A DNA stretch of 64,000 nucleotides from Bacillus sp. B1-b2 (GCF_009183415.1 NZ_WEHU01000008.1:62001-126000); one strand, 5' to 3'; positions 19,960-28,594 are shown, numbered from the stretch's first letter. A program made the numbers and translations. Notes: a model not told the origin generated them from the letters alone.

Positions 19960-19973
19960 TGATTACGCTTACA
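19960..19973 (-). promoter_or_regulatory. cre site (CcpA operator) before the GH42 gene
   Basis: The minus strand reads TGTAAGCGTAATCA, a perfect match to TGNAANCGNWNNCA. It lies 20 bp upstream of the GTG start, just after a TATGAT-like -10 element. This predicts catabolite repression of the GH42-GH3-GH95 genes. Confidence 0.75.
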
Positions 19974-20088
19974 TATTTTAATCATATCAATTATTTATTA
20001 AAAAAAACCTGTAATTATTAGATATAAAACATGAAAAATTAGTGGTTCTCTTTGAAGGAATGTTCTTATGAAAATATTTCAATACAAT

Positions 20089-20124
20089 AAAAAAGAAGGC
20101 AACCAATGGTTACCTTCTTTTTGT
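20089..20124 (-). terminator. Intrinsic terminator of the 6S-like RNA
   Basis: On the minus strand AAGAAGGTAACC pairs with GGTTGCCTTCTT around a short ATT loop (one A-C mismatch) and is followed by TTTTTTATT. It ends the small RNA, and any efp read-through, before the sugar island. The plus strand also reads as a terminator. Confidence 0.85.
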
Positions 20125-20310
20125 GCCGCATTTGCCGCTTAGGTGTATGGAGTTTCAAAACCTGCTCCACCAGGTGGGTGTTCGCAAAGGCTCTCATCAT
20201 ATGTCTTAAATGAAATCATTTAAGCCTGCTGATCCTTCCTTAATATAGAACTCCCTAATTAACGATAAAGGTTGAAACTTCATACGATAACGTACAACGC
20301 AGCGTTTATG
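20120..20310 (-). ncRNA. ssrS: 6S RNA-like regulatory RNA
   Basis: No gene lies between efp and the GH42 promoter; instead the minus strand holds a long self-pairing RNA of about 190 bases. The ends pair (20296-20303 with 20125-20132), then GTATG and AGTTTCA on the 5' side pair with TGAAACT and CATAC on the 3' side. An open internal region follows, then GGG-GTTC pairing with GAAC-CCC (20248-20255 region with about 20177-20184), and an apical stem topped by the hairpin CTTAAATGA/TCATTTAAG. Closing stem, large bubble and apical arm are the 6S layout. The sequence at the stem-bubble border, AAGTTTCAACCTTT, sits where 6S RNAs template their product RNAs. A promoter and a terminator bracket it. 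Identity as 6S rests on shape and this border sequence. Confidence 0.68.
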
Positions 20311-20315
20311 TTATT

Positions 20316-20344
20316 ATCATACCTCATTTGTACAATGAAAGCAA
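20316..20344 (-). promoter_or_regulatory. Sigma-A-type promoter of the 6S-like RNA
   Basis: The minus strand shows TTGCTT (20339-20344), a 17-base spacer and TATGAT (20316-20321). Start of transcription is expected near 20309, exactly where the RNA's terminal stem begins. The promoter lies 31 bp after the efp stop codon. Confidence 0.6.
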
Positions 20345-20375
20345 ATGGTAATAACCGTTAATTTTAAACCATTAA

Positions 20376-20933
20376 TTAAGCACGAGAAACATAACTAGCT
20401 TCAGAAGTGTTAATGATTAAACGATCCCCTTGGTTAACGAAGAATGGAACTTGAACAGTAACGCCAGTTTCCATCGTTGCTGGTTTTGTACCGCCTGAAG
20501 CTGTATCACCTTTAATTCCAGGTTCTGTTTCTGCAACTTCTAATTCTACTGTGTTAGGTAATTCTACACCAAGTGTTTCTGTTTGATACATCATGATATG
20601 AACTTCCATATTTTCTTTTAAGAATTTTAATTCATATTCAATAGTTGATGCAGCTAATTCAATTTGATCATATGATTCTACATCCATGAATACATGCTGA
20701 TCTCCGCTTGCATATAAATATTGCATTTTGCGGTTATCGATTTGTGCTTTCCCTACTTTTTCACCAGCTCTGAACGTTTTTTCTTGTACAGCGCCAGTAC
20801 GTAGGTTCTTTAACTTTGAACGAACGAAAGCTGCACCTTTTCCTGGTTTAACGTGTTGGAAATCTAGAACTCGCCAGATCCCGTTATCTACCTCTATTGT
20901 TAAACCTGTTTTAAAATCATTTACTGAAATCAT
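20376..20933 (-). CDS. efp: Translation elongation factor P
   Basis: A 185-residue EF-P of normal length with the KOW-like N-terminal domain and two OB domains. The loop PGKGAAFVR carries Lys32, the residue modified (5-aminopentanolylated in B. subtilis) to act at stalled proline stretches on the ribosome. The C-terminal signature [17 protein letters not shown] is intact. The gene starts 12 bp after the yqhT stop with a GGAGGATTAC site, so the two are probably co-transcribed, as in B. subtilis. Confidence 0.98.
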   Translation of the reverse strand: MISVNDFKTGLTIEVDNGIWRVLDFQHVKPGKGAAFVRSKLKNLRTGAVQEKTFRAGEKVGKAQIDNRKMQYLYASGDQHVFMDVESYDQIELAASTIEYELKFLKENMEVHIMMYQTETLGVELPNTVELEVAETEPGIKGDTASGGTKPATMETGVTVQVPFFVNQGDRLIINTSEASYVSRA

Positions 20934-20945
20934 GCAGTAATCCTC

Positions 20946-22007
20946 CTATAAAATAATCAATTCTTTTGTTGAATGGGTTAAAGCTTCATTATGATCATTT
21001 GTTATTAAAGTATCATCTTCAATACGCACTCCACCAACACCTGGAATATAGATACCTGGTTCTACCGTTACAACCATACCAGGCTCTAAGGGAGAATCGT
21101 TTCTAAAGGATAGAGCTGGACCTTCATGCACTTCTAATCCTATTCCATGACCTGTTGTATGTCCAAAATAATCTCCATACCCTTTTTCTTTTATGTAATC
21201 ACGAGTTAAAGCATCTGCCTGAACGCCAGTTATACCTGGTTTAATCCCATCCATGCCTCTAAGCTGTGCCTTTAATACGATGTCATAAATCTCTTTTAAT
21301 TTATCATCTGGGTTACCAACTGCTATTGTTCTAGTAATATCAGAAACATAACCATTATAGTATGCACCATAATCTAAAGTGATGAAATCACCAGCTTCAA
21401 TAATTTTGTTCGTTGCAACACCATGAGGCAATGCTGATCTTTTCCCTGATGCTACAATCGTGTCAAAGGATGATGAAGTTGCGCCTTGTTTTCTCATAAA
21501 AAACTCTAATTCATTCGAAACTTCTAATTCCGTTTTTCCAACCTTAATAAAATCAAGGATGTGAGTAAACGCAGCATCCGCTATCTTAGCAGCTTCCTTT
21601 AATATCTTAATCTCTTCATTAGTCTTTATCAAGCGTAACTTTTCAATTATCCCTGAAACAGGCACTAATTCTCCATGAAAGACATCCTCTAAGTTTTTAT
21701 ACTCCGTAAATGTCGTATAATCTTGTTCAAAAGCAAGCTTCTTCACTCCGTATTTCTCAGCTTGTTGAGAAACTTCCTGAAGTATTGGACCTGTATGTTG
21801 TACTATTTCAAAACCTTCACATTCCGTGGTTGCTTGTTCTACATAACGAAAATCTGTTATAAATAATGCCTTTTCCCCTGTAATAAGCACAGAACCTGAG
21901 GAACCCGTAAAATTACTTACATAGCGTCTATTATAAGTGCTTGTAATTACTATTCCATCTACATTCAAACTAATTAATGTTTCTCTTATTTTTTTAAATT
22001 TCTCCAT
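20946..22007 (-). CDS. yqhT: Xaa-Pro aminopeptidase family protein (YqhT, M24B)
   Basis: A 353-residue creatinase-fold metallopeptidase, the length known for YqhT. An N-terminal creatinase-like domain precedes the pita-bread domain with metal ligands in DYGAYYNGYVSDITRT, the HTTGHGIGLEVHE histidine, and Glu residues in EPGIYIPG and GGVRIEDD. The start is ATG 22007, with AGAGGGAG 8 bases upstream. It removes N-terminal residues before proline from peptides in the cytoplasm. It is upstream of efp in the same direction, which links proline-peptide metabolism with EF-P as in other Bacillales. Confidence 0.95.
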   Translation of the reverse strand: MEKFKKIRETLISLNVDGIVITSTYNRRYVSNFTGSSGSVLITGEKALFITDFRYVEQATTECEGFEIVQHTGPILQEVSQQAEKYGVKKLAFEQDYTTFTEYKNLEDVFHGELVPVSGIIEKLRLIKTNEEIKILKEAAKIADAAFTHILDFIKVGKTELEVSNELEFFMRKQGATSSSFDTIVASGKRSALPHGVATNKIIEAGDFITLDYGAYYNGYVSDITRTIAVGNPDDKLKEIYDIVLKAQLRGMDGIKPGITGVQADALTRDYIKEKGYGDYFGHTTGHGIGLEVHEGPALSFRNDSPLEPGMVVTVEPGIYIPGVGGVRIEDDTLITNDHNEALTHSTKELIIL

Positions 22008-22160
22008 TAAAATCACTCCCTCTAAAAAAATACATCATTAACAATTAAATAATGTAAAAAATTTAAATTAATAAAAAATAATCATGTATATTATTCTAAC
22101 ATAAAATTCATGGGATTGTTTTATATTTACTATCACTCTTAAGAGGAAAGTTTTTTCCTA

Positions 22161-22697
22161 TTAACCCTCATTTTCTGACGTTTTGCCACCGTGTCCTTTA
22201 CTTGCTTTTAATTTTTGCAATTGAACTTCACTTTCTTCATAAGAAATAGTATATCCTACAAAAACACCATATAACACGTATAAACAAGCTGATGTAATGA
22301 TGGTATCTCGTTTTAATTCAAGAAAAGGAGCCATTCCTGGAAAAAGGGGGTTTAAGATAACATAGACACAAAGAAATAAAGCAATACCAACCCCCATTCC
22401 TATATAGATAGTTTTGAACTTTCTTAAAGTCACATAATAAGCAAATGCTACAATAGTAGAAATAAAACCAATTGCAACAATACTTATAACAGTCCCTAAC
22501 CAACTATTCTTCCAATTTCCAATTGCCCATGGTTCTAATATAATTCGTGGACTAAACTCAAGAAAGTTAAAAACATAAGCTACATACCCCATTGAAGACC
22601 AAAAAATTCCACCAACCATACCTGTCCAAATGACTAATGCAATAAATGACATCGGTTTTTCTTTTTCACTATGTGTTTGTTTTGTTACATTGCTCAT
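22161..22697 (-). CDS. yqhR: YqhR-like membrane protein
   Basis: A 178-residue protein with four predicted transmembrane helices and a charged C-terminal tail. The loop RIILEPWAIGNWKNSWLGT between helices one and two matches the conserved part of YqhR proteins of Bacillales. No function is established. It is divergent from yqhQ and sits upstream of yqhT, the same place as in B. subtilis. Confidence 0.85.
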   Translation of the reverse strand: MSNVTKQTHSEKEKPMSFIALVIWTGMVGGIFWSSMGYVAYVFNFLEFSPRIILEPWAIGNWKNSWLGTVISIVAIGFISTIVAFAYYVTLRKFKTIYIGMGVGIALFLCVYVILNPLFPGMAPFLELKRDTIITSACLYVLYGVFVGYTISYEESEVQLQKLKASKGHGGKTSENEG

Positions 22698-22891
22698 TTA
22701 CATACACCTCCAAAAATTAGTATGTCCGAAGACAATTATTCCCTTACATTATTTTTTTCAATTCATTAACAATGTGAAGTGAGACTAGTGGTTTTATTCT
22801 ATTTTTAGTAATATAGAGATAGGGGATAGCTAGTATGACCATATTTGTACCTGTTTCCACCTAATTTAACCTGAGGTTGGTGTAACTATTC

Positions 22892-23833
22892 ATGTCCAGT
22901 GAGCAAAAACCATTATATGGAGGCCAAGCTGTTGTGGAAGGTGTTATGTTTGGAGGAAAACACCATTATGTAACGGCGATTAGACGAAAAGATCAAAGTA
23001 TCGATTATTTTCACCTCCCAAGAACAAAAAATGAAAAGCTTTCAAAATTAAAGAAAATCCCATTTTTAAGAGGCCTAGTTGCTATCATTGAATCTAGTGG
23101 AAATGGAACAAAGCATCTCAACTTTTCTACAGATCGTTATGATGTAGACCCTTCTGAAGATTATAAATTAGAAGAACAGGAACCTTCTAAATTAACCATG
23201 ATTTTAGGTGTAGCTGCTATAGGAATTCTTTCCTTTATTTTTGGAAAATTCATCTTTACACTTGTTCCAACTTTTCTTGCCGCCATGCTCCAGCCCATTA
23301 TCTCTGGTCATGTTGCCCAAGTTTTATTAGAGAGCTTCTTTAAGTTAATTTTATTACTAGGTTATATTTACTTTGTATCTTTAACTCCTCTTATAAAAAG
23401 AGTTTTTCAATATCATGGTGCTGAGCATAAAGTAATTAACGCCTATGAAAGTGGAAAAGAGTTAACAGTAGAAAACGTACAGGCAGCTTCCAGATTACAT
23501 TATCGCTGTGGATCTAGCTTTATGCTATTTACCGTTATAGTCGGTTTATTTCTATATTTATTCTTCCAAACAGACAATTTAGTGGATAGAATATTAGTAA
23601 GAATTGCATTGATTCCTTTTGTAATTGGGATTTCATTTGAAGTATTACAGTTTACTAATAAGTTACGTGATGTTCCTGTATTACGATACCTTGGAGTTCC
23701 TGGACTTTGGTTACAATTATTAACAACGAAAGAACCAAAGGATGAACAAGTCGAAGTAGCTATTCTTTCTTTCCAAGAGCTTAAAAGACGGGAAGAAGAA
23801 ACAGAAGCACAATTGCAAACAGGGATATTATAA
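22892..23833 (+). CDS. yqhQ: YqhQ-like DUF1385 membrane protein
   Basis: A 313-residue DUF1385 protein. The N-terminal YGGQAVVEGVMFGGKHHYVTAIRR and the central QYHGAEHKVINAYESGKELTVENV plus HYRCGSSF are the family hallmarks. Several membrane helices flank the central motif. The conserved His, Glu and Cys residues suggest a metal or catalytic site, but the role is not known with certainty. It is followed by yqhP, as in B. subtilis. Confidence 0.93.
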   Translation: MSSEQKPLYGGQAVVEGVMFGGKHHYVTAIRRKDQSIDYFHLPRTKNEKLSKLKKIPFLRGLVAIIESSGNGTKHLNFSTDRYDVDPSEDYKLEEQEPSKLTMILGVAAIGILSFIFGKFIFTLVPTFLAAMLQPIISGHVAQVLLESFFKLILLLGYIYFVSLTPLIKRVFQYHGAEHKVINAYESGKELTVENVQAASRLHYRCGSSFMLFTVIVGLFLYLFFQTDNLVDRILVRIALIPFVIGISFEVLQFTNKLRDVPVLRYLGVPGLWLQLLTTKEPKDEQVEVAILSFQELKRREEETEAQLQTGIL

Positions 23834-23961
23834 AAAACAGTTAATTATTATCTGAACATTCATTTTTGTGAACCATTTTCATTTATTTGAATAAACTTTT
23901 CATCATATAAGTTTAAAAGTTATTAAAATTGCTCATCATGCTTTTAGGGAGGTGGCTTTTT

Positions 23962-24342
23962 TTGAAAAACCGATTTTCTTCTATACTATTTCTTACGATT
24001 CTTCTACTTGCTGGGGTCGGACTCATTACAAGTTTAATAAGCAATCCCTCTGGGTTCTTTTTGAATATCGTGATGCTTCTCGGTATTGGAGTCCTCATAT
24101 GGCTTGTATTCCAGAGTCTAAACAAATCGAATCCTCAGAAGAAAGAGCAAAAGGCGTTTCTCAAAGCTGCTAAGCAATCGAAAAAAAGATTACAAACAAG
24201 AGAGAAATCTCCAGCTAAACCTTCTAGTTCTAATAGAGTATCTTCCTTAAAAGCCCATAAGCATCAAAAAAGCAGAAGCACAGCGAATTTAACTGTAATC
24301 GACGGCAAGAAAGGGAAAAAGAAGAATCGAGCTTCCTTTTAA
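23962..24342 (+). CDS. yqhP: YqhP-like small membrane protein with basic tail
   Basis: The predicted start is TTG 23962, preceded by GGGAGGTGG; the longer ATG frame from 23929 has no such site. The product is about 126 residues, with two hydrophobic helices and then a strongly basic, low-complexity tail rich in Lys, Ser and Arg. It is the yqhP position and pattern; the function is unknown. Its stop codon lies inside the terminator stem shared with the convergent yqhO. Confidence 0.75.
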   Translation: MKNRFSSILFLTILLLAGVGLITSLISNPSGFFLNIVMLLGIGVLIWLVFQSLNKSNPQKKEQKAFLKAAKQSKKRLQTREKSPAKPSSSNRVSSLKAHKHQKSRSTANLTVIDGKKGKKKNRASF

Positions 24343-24356
24343 GAAGCTCGATTCTT
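24312..24356 (-). terminator. Terminator of yqhO overlapping the yqhP stop
   Basis: AAGAATCGAGCTTC (24322-24335) pairs with GAAGCTCGATTCTT (24343-24356). On the minus strand the stem is followed by CTTTTTCCC, so it ends the yqhO transcript. The yqhP TAA sits in the loop; the T-run is missing on the plus strand. Confidence 0.7.
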
Positions 24357-24441
24357 ACTGTCGATCACTATACTTTTTTGATTCATCCCTTTTATTCTAA
24401 TAATCTGCTTTTAAAAACTTCAGTTACTTCTATACAAATCA

Positions 24442-25329
24442 TTAATAAGACCACCCTCTAAAAAATTTATCAGCATAGTCCCTTCCTAATTGAATTAATT
24501 TTTCTTGATCTTCTTTTGTTAAGGTAAATTCTGTAGCTAAAACTCCTTCAGTTGGTACAAATATAATGTTTTTTTCATGCTTTCGAGAGATATATCTAGA
24601 ATCATGGGCATCTTTCATGGTCTCAAACATGGCACCAAATAAATCTATGGCATTATGAATTTGATGCTTTGGGTGATCTTTCAAATTATGGCTTAATTTT
24701 ATTCCTAACACAGGTCTCGTTTTTAGCACATTCTCTTGATCAAATAGCCACATTGGAAAGTTACTTAACACTCCTCCATCCACTATCAAGCTTTTATTCT
24801 GTTTGCTCCCAATAGATACAGGCTCAAAAAAATAAGGTAGACTACAGCTCATTCTTATTGCTTTTGCTACAGAAAAGGTATGAGGATTCAATCCATATTT
24901 GGGCAAATCATCAGGTAAGATAAGCAATGCACCGTTTGTAATATCTGAAGCAACAAATCTTAAGCTTTGATGTGGTAAATCTGAAAAAGTCTTTATTCCT
25001 TTTCTAGCTAATTTATCTTCTATCCACTTTTCTAGCTCTTCCCCTTTATACAAACCCAATTTCCAATATAAGAAAAACCATTTAGCTAATGGAAAGGGTA
25101 TTAATAGCCTTCTTTCATCCATAAAGGTTTGTAGATCTAGCTCTTCAAGAAGTTTTGCGATTTCCTCACTAGTGTATTTTGCAGCAATGAGGGCCGCTAC
25201 AATAGATCCTGCACTTGTTCCTGCCAATCTTGAAAATTGGAAACCACGTTGTTCAATCACCTCAAATGCACCTACTAATGCTAAACCTTTAATTCCTCCA
25301 CCAGAAAAGACTCCATCAATATACACCAT
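24442..25329 (-). CDS. yqhO: Patatin-like phospholipase (YqhO)
   Basis: A 295-residue patatin-fold acyl hydrolase. The oxyanion loop GGGIKGLALVG, the nucleophile elbow GTSAGS and the catalytic dyad Asp in VDGGVLSNFP are all present. No signal peptide is visible, so the enzyme acts on membrane lipids from the cytoplasm or is exported by an unrecognised route. The position matches yqhO of B. subtilis. The next gene upstream is separated by a 230-bp divergent intergenic region. Confidence 0.93.
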   Translation of the reverse strand: MVYIDGVFSGGGIKGLALVGAFEVIEQRGFQFSRLAGTSAGSIVAALIAAKYTSEEIAKLLEELDLQTFMDERRLLIPFPLAKWFFLYWKLGLYKGEELEKWIEDKLARKGIKTFSDLPHQSLRFVASDITNGALLILPDDLPKYGLNPHTFSVAKAIRMSCSLPYFFEPVSIGSKQNKSLIVDGGVLSNFPMWLFDQENVLKTRPVLGIKLSHNLKDHPKHQIHNAIDLFGAMFETMKDAHDSRYISRKHEKNIIFVPTEGVLATEFTLTKEDQEKLIQLGRDYADKFFRGWSY

Positions 25330-25516
25330 TTTTCACTCCCTTATAACAAAGCAAGTGTACCTTGTAATGTATTTCAACATCCTTATGCCTTCATCCTATA
25401 TTTCAATTTAATCGTGAACGGCACAAAATAGTACAAGGGACAAGTTAAATATGATTTTTTTGTGTAATAGTCTCCAGTAAGCTAGACGTTTTCATCAGTC
25501 AAAATAGGTATATACA

Positions 25517-25525
25517 CATACACTA
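25517..25525 (+). promoter_or_regulatory. Possible sigma-K/E -10 element for the glycine-rich gene
   Basis: CATACACTA fits the mother-cell -10 pattern CATANNNTA, 31 bp before the ATG of the small Gly/Tyr-rich gene. The -35 position does not show a clear AC at the best spacing, so this is a weak call. Confidence 0.4.
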
Positions 25526-25556
25526 TGTTGATTCAAGTTTTAGGGGAGGGAACATA

Positions 25557-25787
25557 ATGTATAATCAAAATTTCTACACACAAGATCTAAGAAGAATTCG
25601 CCCTGGCTTTGGACGGCCTGGCTTTGGAAGAGTTGGTTTTGGTTTTGGTGGATTAGGGCTTGGTTTAGGATTAGTTGGAGGACTTGCAACTGGAGCATTA
25701 CTTGGACCAGCATTATATGGAGGCTATGGTGGATATGGTTATCCTCCTTATGGATATGGATTCCCACCATTTGGATATTATTATTAA
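25557..25787 (+). CDS. Small glycine/tyrosine-rich protein, probable spore-layer component
   Basis: A 76-residue protein with a short polar N-terminus, then RPGFGRPGFGRVGFGFG, a run of Gly-Leu repeats, a glycine-rich hydrophobic patch, and a C-terminus of YGGYGGYGYPPYGYG type. AGGGGAGGG precedes the ATG. Such Gly/Tyr/Pro-rich short proteins are common in spore coats and can cross-link through tyrosine. The neighbouring Cys-rich gene and splB support a spore role; no family can be assigned with confidence. Confidence 0.75.
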   Translation: MYNQNFYTQDLRRIRPGFGRPGFGRVGFGFGGLGLGLGLVGGLATGALLGPALYGGYGGYGYPPYGYGFPPFGYYY

Positions 25788-25807
25788 TTAGTTTTATTAG
25801 ATTTAAT

Positions 25808-25843
25808 AGAAAAGGATGCTTCTTATTAGCAAAGAAGCATCCC
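25808..25843. terminator. Hairpin terminator between the convergent spore-patch genes
   Basis: GGATGCTTCTT (25815-25825) pairs with AAGAAGCATCC (25833-25843) around ATTAGCA. A TTTTC tract follows on the minus strand, and A-rich sequence precedes it on the plus strand. It probably serves both the glycine-rich gene and the minus-strand Cys-rich gene. Confidence 0.65.
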
Positions 25844-25946
25844 AAACTGGTGACATTTTAAAGAAAATGTTATCTGTGTATCATTATTTCTTTTAACTAA
25901 GGATTCTTTATTGTCATGATTTTTAGCAAAAGAACTGATCTTACAC

Positions 25947-27197
25947 TTATTCCGTCACAAATCCATTTATAGAACAAGTGGTGAAAACGTAAAAGAAGGA
26001 TGGATTACTTACATCATCTGTTAAAATGACTAAGCAATCACAAACATTTAGAACACTTAAAGGATCTAATGGCTCAACTTGTCCTTCCACGAAAAGAGAT
26101 ACAGGTATACCAAATCTTCCTGCACTAGCTAAATCACTAGCAAGTGAACTGTTTTGACAATCACTTTTTTCTCTTCCACATGTGCAATTATTATTATGCG
26201 TTGGCAGATTACAAGAAACAGCAAACTGCTGAATAAGTTGGAAAACAGATTCATTAGAATCATCTACCATAATTCCACTTATATTTCCTAAACTAATAGT
26301 AGTTCTTTCTGAACTTGTTGGCTCAGCTGCATCAACAAAAGTGGCACCTTGACAAAAAGAATCGATATTGATGATTAGTTGATTGCTTAATGAGCTGGAA
26401 GTTTGAAAACCTGGGTATATTTCTATTCCTACACTTGACTCTAATGATTGTACACTTGCAATCTCTCTTAATAATTGGCAAAGTGAATCTTGGCAGCAGG
26501 AATCACAACCACCTTGCTTTTCTTTTTTAAGCTCTTTATTACTGCAGCCACAGTTTGTAGTAGTTGTAACATATACATTGACTCCACTAACATCTGTGTC
26601 AATTGTTTGATTATTATTTAATGGAGACGTATTTCTATGACCTTCAACATTTTGATCCCCTAATGTCTGATCTCCATAAGTAGCACTTGCCGTTGGCCCA
26701 GAAGCTGTCTGTGTTCCATAGCTTACTTCTTGCGATTGATTTCCCGCATTAACATTTTGATTTTGCTCACCTGTATCTATATTAACAGTACCTTGTGTCT
26801 GATTAAACGAGAGTTCTTGGTCTCCTTGCGTTTGGGTTGTTCCTTCTACATATTGATTTTGTTCTGAGTCACCAATGGTTTGATTCTGTTCTGTATCTCC
26901 AGTTGATTGGGATTGGGTCGTGTCACCTATCGTTTATGCTTGATCGCCTATCGTTTGATCTTGTATCTGATCCCCTTGTGACTGACCCCCTTGATCTCCA
27001 TGCTTTTGATAAAGGAATTGATCCTGATTTCCTCCATTAACCTCTATATTACATGTATCTTCTTTATTGCATTTTTTGCAAGGACATTGTTTTAAACTCT
27101 CATGCATATTTTGAGTTCTGCGTTTACCTTTATGTGCTCGCTTGCATGTGCAATTTTTCTCTTTTTTAGAATTATCCTGATTACATCCTGATAGCAT
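25947..27197 (-). pseudogene. Cys-rich, Gln/Gly-repeat protein gene interrupted by one nonsense codon
   Basis: One reading frame of 416 sense codons plus stop runs the whole length, broken only by TAA at 26934-26936 (codon 88). The N-terminal part has a Cys-rich basic segment (CNQD, CTCKR, CPCKKCNKEDTC). Then come irregular repeats such as GDQGGQSQGDQIQDQTIGDQ that continue after the stop as TIGDTTQSQSTGDTEQNQ. The C-terminal part carries CGC, CDSCC, CNLP-CTCG and a conserved-looking beta-rich end (VCDCLVILTDD). In the repeat the stop stands where glutamine is expected (QTIGD), so a single CAA to TAA change explains it. TTAGGAGGAT precedes the ATG and a sigma-K-like promoter lies upstream. 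The composition resembles spore coat proteins; no family is certain. Confidence 0.8.
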
Positions 27198-27225
27198 TAC
27201 TTATCCTCCTAATTGTTCATTAGTA

Positions 27226-27252
27226 TAATATATGGATAAGAAATCAACTTGT
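27226..27252 (-). promoter_or_regulatory. Sigma-K-like promoter of the Cys-rich gene
   Basis: The minus strand shows AC (27251-27252), a 16-base spacer and CATATATTA (27226-27234), matching AC-N16-CATANNNTA. It is about 30 bp upstream of the ATG at 27197. This predicts late mother-cell expression. Confidence 0.55.
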
Positions 27253-27277
27253 ACCATATTTCATTACTAATATTCAA

Positions 27278-27418
27278 TTACTCGTTGTCATTTGCAAAAC
27301 AACCTGTTTCTCTAATAACGAAAATACACACAGGTATAACAGGATTTTTCCAGATAAGCTCTAAATATGAACTTCCAAATAAAAATAAATAGCCTAGAGC
27401 TATAAACACTCTAAGCAT
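27278..27418 (-). CDS. Possible 46-residue membrane peptide
   Basis: A short open frame in the gap between splB and the Cys-rich gene. The ATG at 27418 follows AGGTGGATGTGTATT. The product starts MLRVFIALGYLFLFG, has a hydrophobic first half that could span the membrane once, and ends in a polar tail (ETGCFANDNE). The downstream gene starts 80 bp later. It could be real, given the ribosome site and codon make-up, but it is short and has no recognised relatives. Confidence 0.45.
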   Translation of the reverse strand: MLRVFIALGYLFLFGSSYLELIWKNPVIPVCIFVIRETGCFANDNE

Positions 27419-27503
27419 AATACACATCCACCTATTATTCATTAATAATTACTAATCACTTTATTCAAATTTAATGAAGACAGGATTTACATACGCTGTA
27501 TTA

Positions 27504-28529
27504 TTAAGTAAAATAAGAAATTTCAGCTTTTGGAAAGTACTCCGCAATATACCCTCTTATACTTGATTCTAAATCTTTTGCATCTTCATCTTTATATACA
27601 TACTTTCCTATGCCGTATCTTCCCCATTTATATTTACGCTCTTCTTCATCCATTTGCAATTTACTTTTTGGATATCTTTTCGCAATAACCTTTTTCGCAG
27701 GCTTTGTAAATCGGTGCTGTATTAATTCAAACGTAAGATCAGTCGTATCAATGCCTTCTAGACTATTCGATAACCTCTCAAATAATTCATGATACCCTTC
27801 CTTCCAATTTTCATGTAAATAAATAGGTGCAACAATAAAGCCTAACGGATATCCAGCATTAGCAACTTTCCTTGCTGCTTCTATTCGCTCATCAAAGTTA
27901 GAAGTTCCTGGTTCGAAATTTTTAATAACATATCTAGAGTTAATGCTAAAGCGAAACCTTGTTTTACCATTATGTTTCGCATCTAATAGGTGATCTACAT
28001 GATGAAATTTAGTAACAAAACGTAGTTGACCTGTTTCCGATTCACCAAAATACTCAATAGCACGTTTTAGCGAGTGTGTTAAATGGTCAATACCTACAAT
28101 ATCAGAAGTACATGCAGCTTCAAATCTAGTGATCTGACCTTCACGTTCCTTCATATACTTCTCCGCTTGTTCAAATATCTCTTCTAAATTAACATATGTT
28201 CTAATATAAGGTTTGCTTCCGAGAGTAGTTTGCAGATAACAATAGTGACAATGCCCCATACACCCTGTTGCAAGAGGAATAGCATACTCAGCCGACGGCT
28301 TCGAGGTTTCGAATTTTAATGTTTTCCTAATACCAACAACTAAAGTTGACTTCGCATTTCGATATTGTTGTAATTCTGTATCACCAGGGATACCTCGTAC
28401 TTGGTTATGAGACGTTGTTTCTCGAATCTCTACACCCATTTTTTCAAATTTATCTTTCAATTCTCTCCCTAATGGATATTCAAGAGCTTTTGGCTCAATA
28501 TAGACAAGTTGTGGTACAAATGGCTTCAT
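27504..28529 (-). CDS. splB: Spore photoproduct lyase (radical SAM)
   Basis: A 341-residue radical-SAM enzyme that reverses the thymine dimer 5-thyminyl-5,6-dihydrothymine in germinating spores. The cluster motif is C90-MGH-C94-HY-C97, within LATGCMGHCHYCYLQT. The extra catalytic Cys140 lies in EAACTSDIVG, as in SplB. Length and motifs match the family fully. There is no splA beside it. Sigma-G-like promoter elements lie upstream. It places the organism among endospore formers. Confidence 0.97.
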   Translation of the reverse strand: MKPFVPQLVYIEPKALEYPLGRELKDKFEKMGVEIRETTSHNQVRGIPGDTELQQYRNAKSTLVVGIRKTLKFETSKPSAEYAIPLATGCMGHCHYCYLQTTLGSKPYIRTYVNLEEIFEQAEKYMKEREGQITRFEAACTSDIVGIDHLTHSLKRAIEYFGESETGQLRFVTKFHHVDHLLDAKHNGKTRFRFSINSRYVIKNFEPGTSNFDERIEAARKVANAGYPLGFIVAPIYLHENWKEGYHELFERLSNSLEGIDTTDLTFELIQHRFTKPAKKVIAKRYPKSKLQMDEEERKYKWGRYGIGKYVYKDEDAKDLESSIRGYIAEYFPKAEISYFT

Positions 28530-28563
28530 GTAATAACTTCCTTTCTCCTAACTCTAGAACTTT

Positions 28564-28594
28564 TAGCATGATTCATTACCATTATCTTTATCTT
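28564..28594 (-). promoter_or_regulatory. Possible sigma-G promoter of splB
   Basis: The minus strand reads CATGCTA (28564-28570), one change from the forespore -10 CATACTA, with an AAGATA -35-like hexamer 18 bases upstream (28589-28594). It is 35 bp before the splB ATG. The -35 match is modest. Confidence 0.4.

Noticed and set aside
25600-25780. Possible CRISPR or tandem DNA repeat
   Set aside because: The repetition comes from Gly-Phe and Gly-Tyr codons of a coding gene; there are no regular spacers.
25540-25845. 101-codon minus-strand frame across the glycine-rich gene
   Set aside because: It is a low-complexity antisense reading of Gly/Tyr codons without a ribosome site; the plus-strand frame has AGGGGAGGG.
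26837-27040. Plus-strand frame within the Cys-rich gene
   Set aside because: It arises from the antisense of Gln/Gly repeats; the minus-strand frame is continuous except for one stop.
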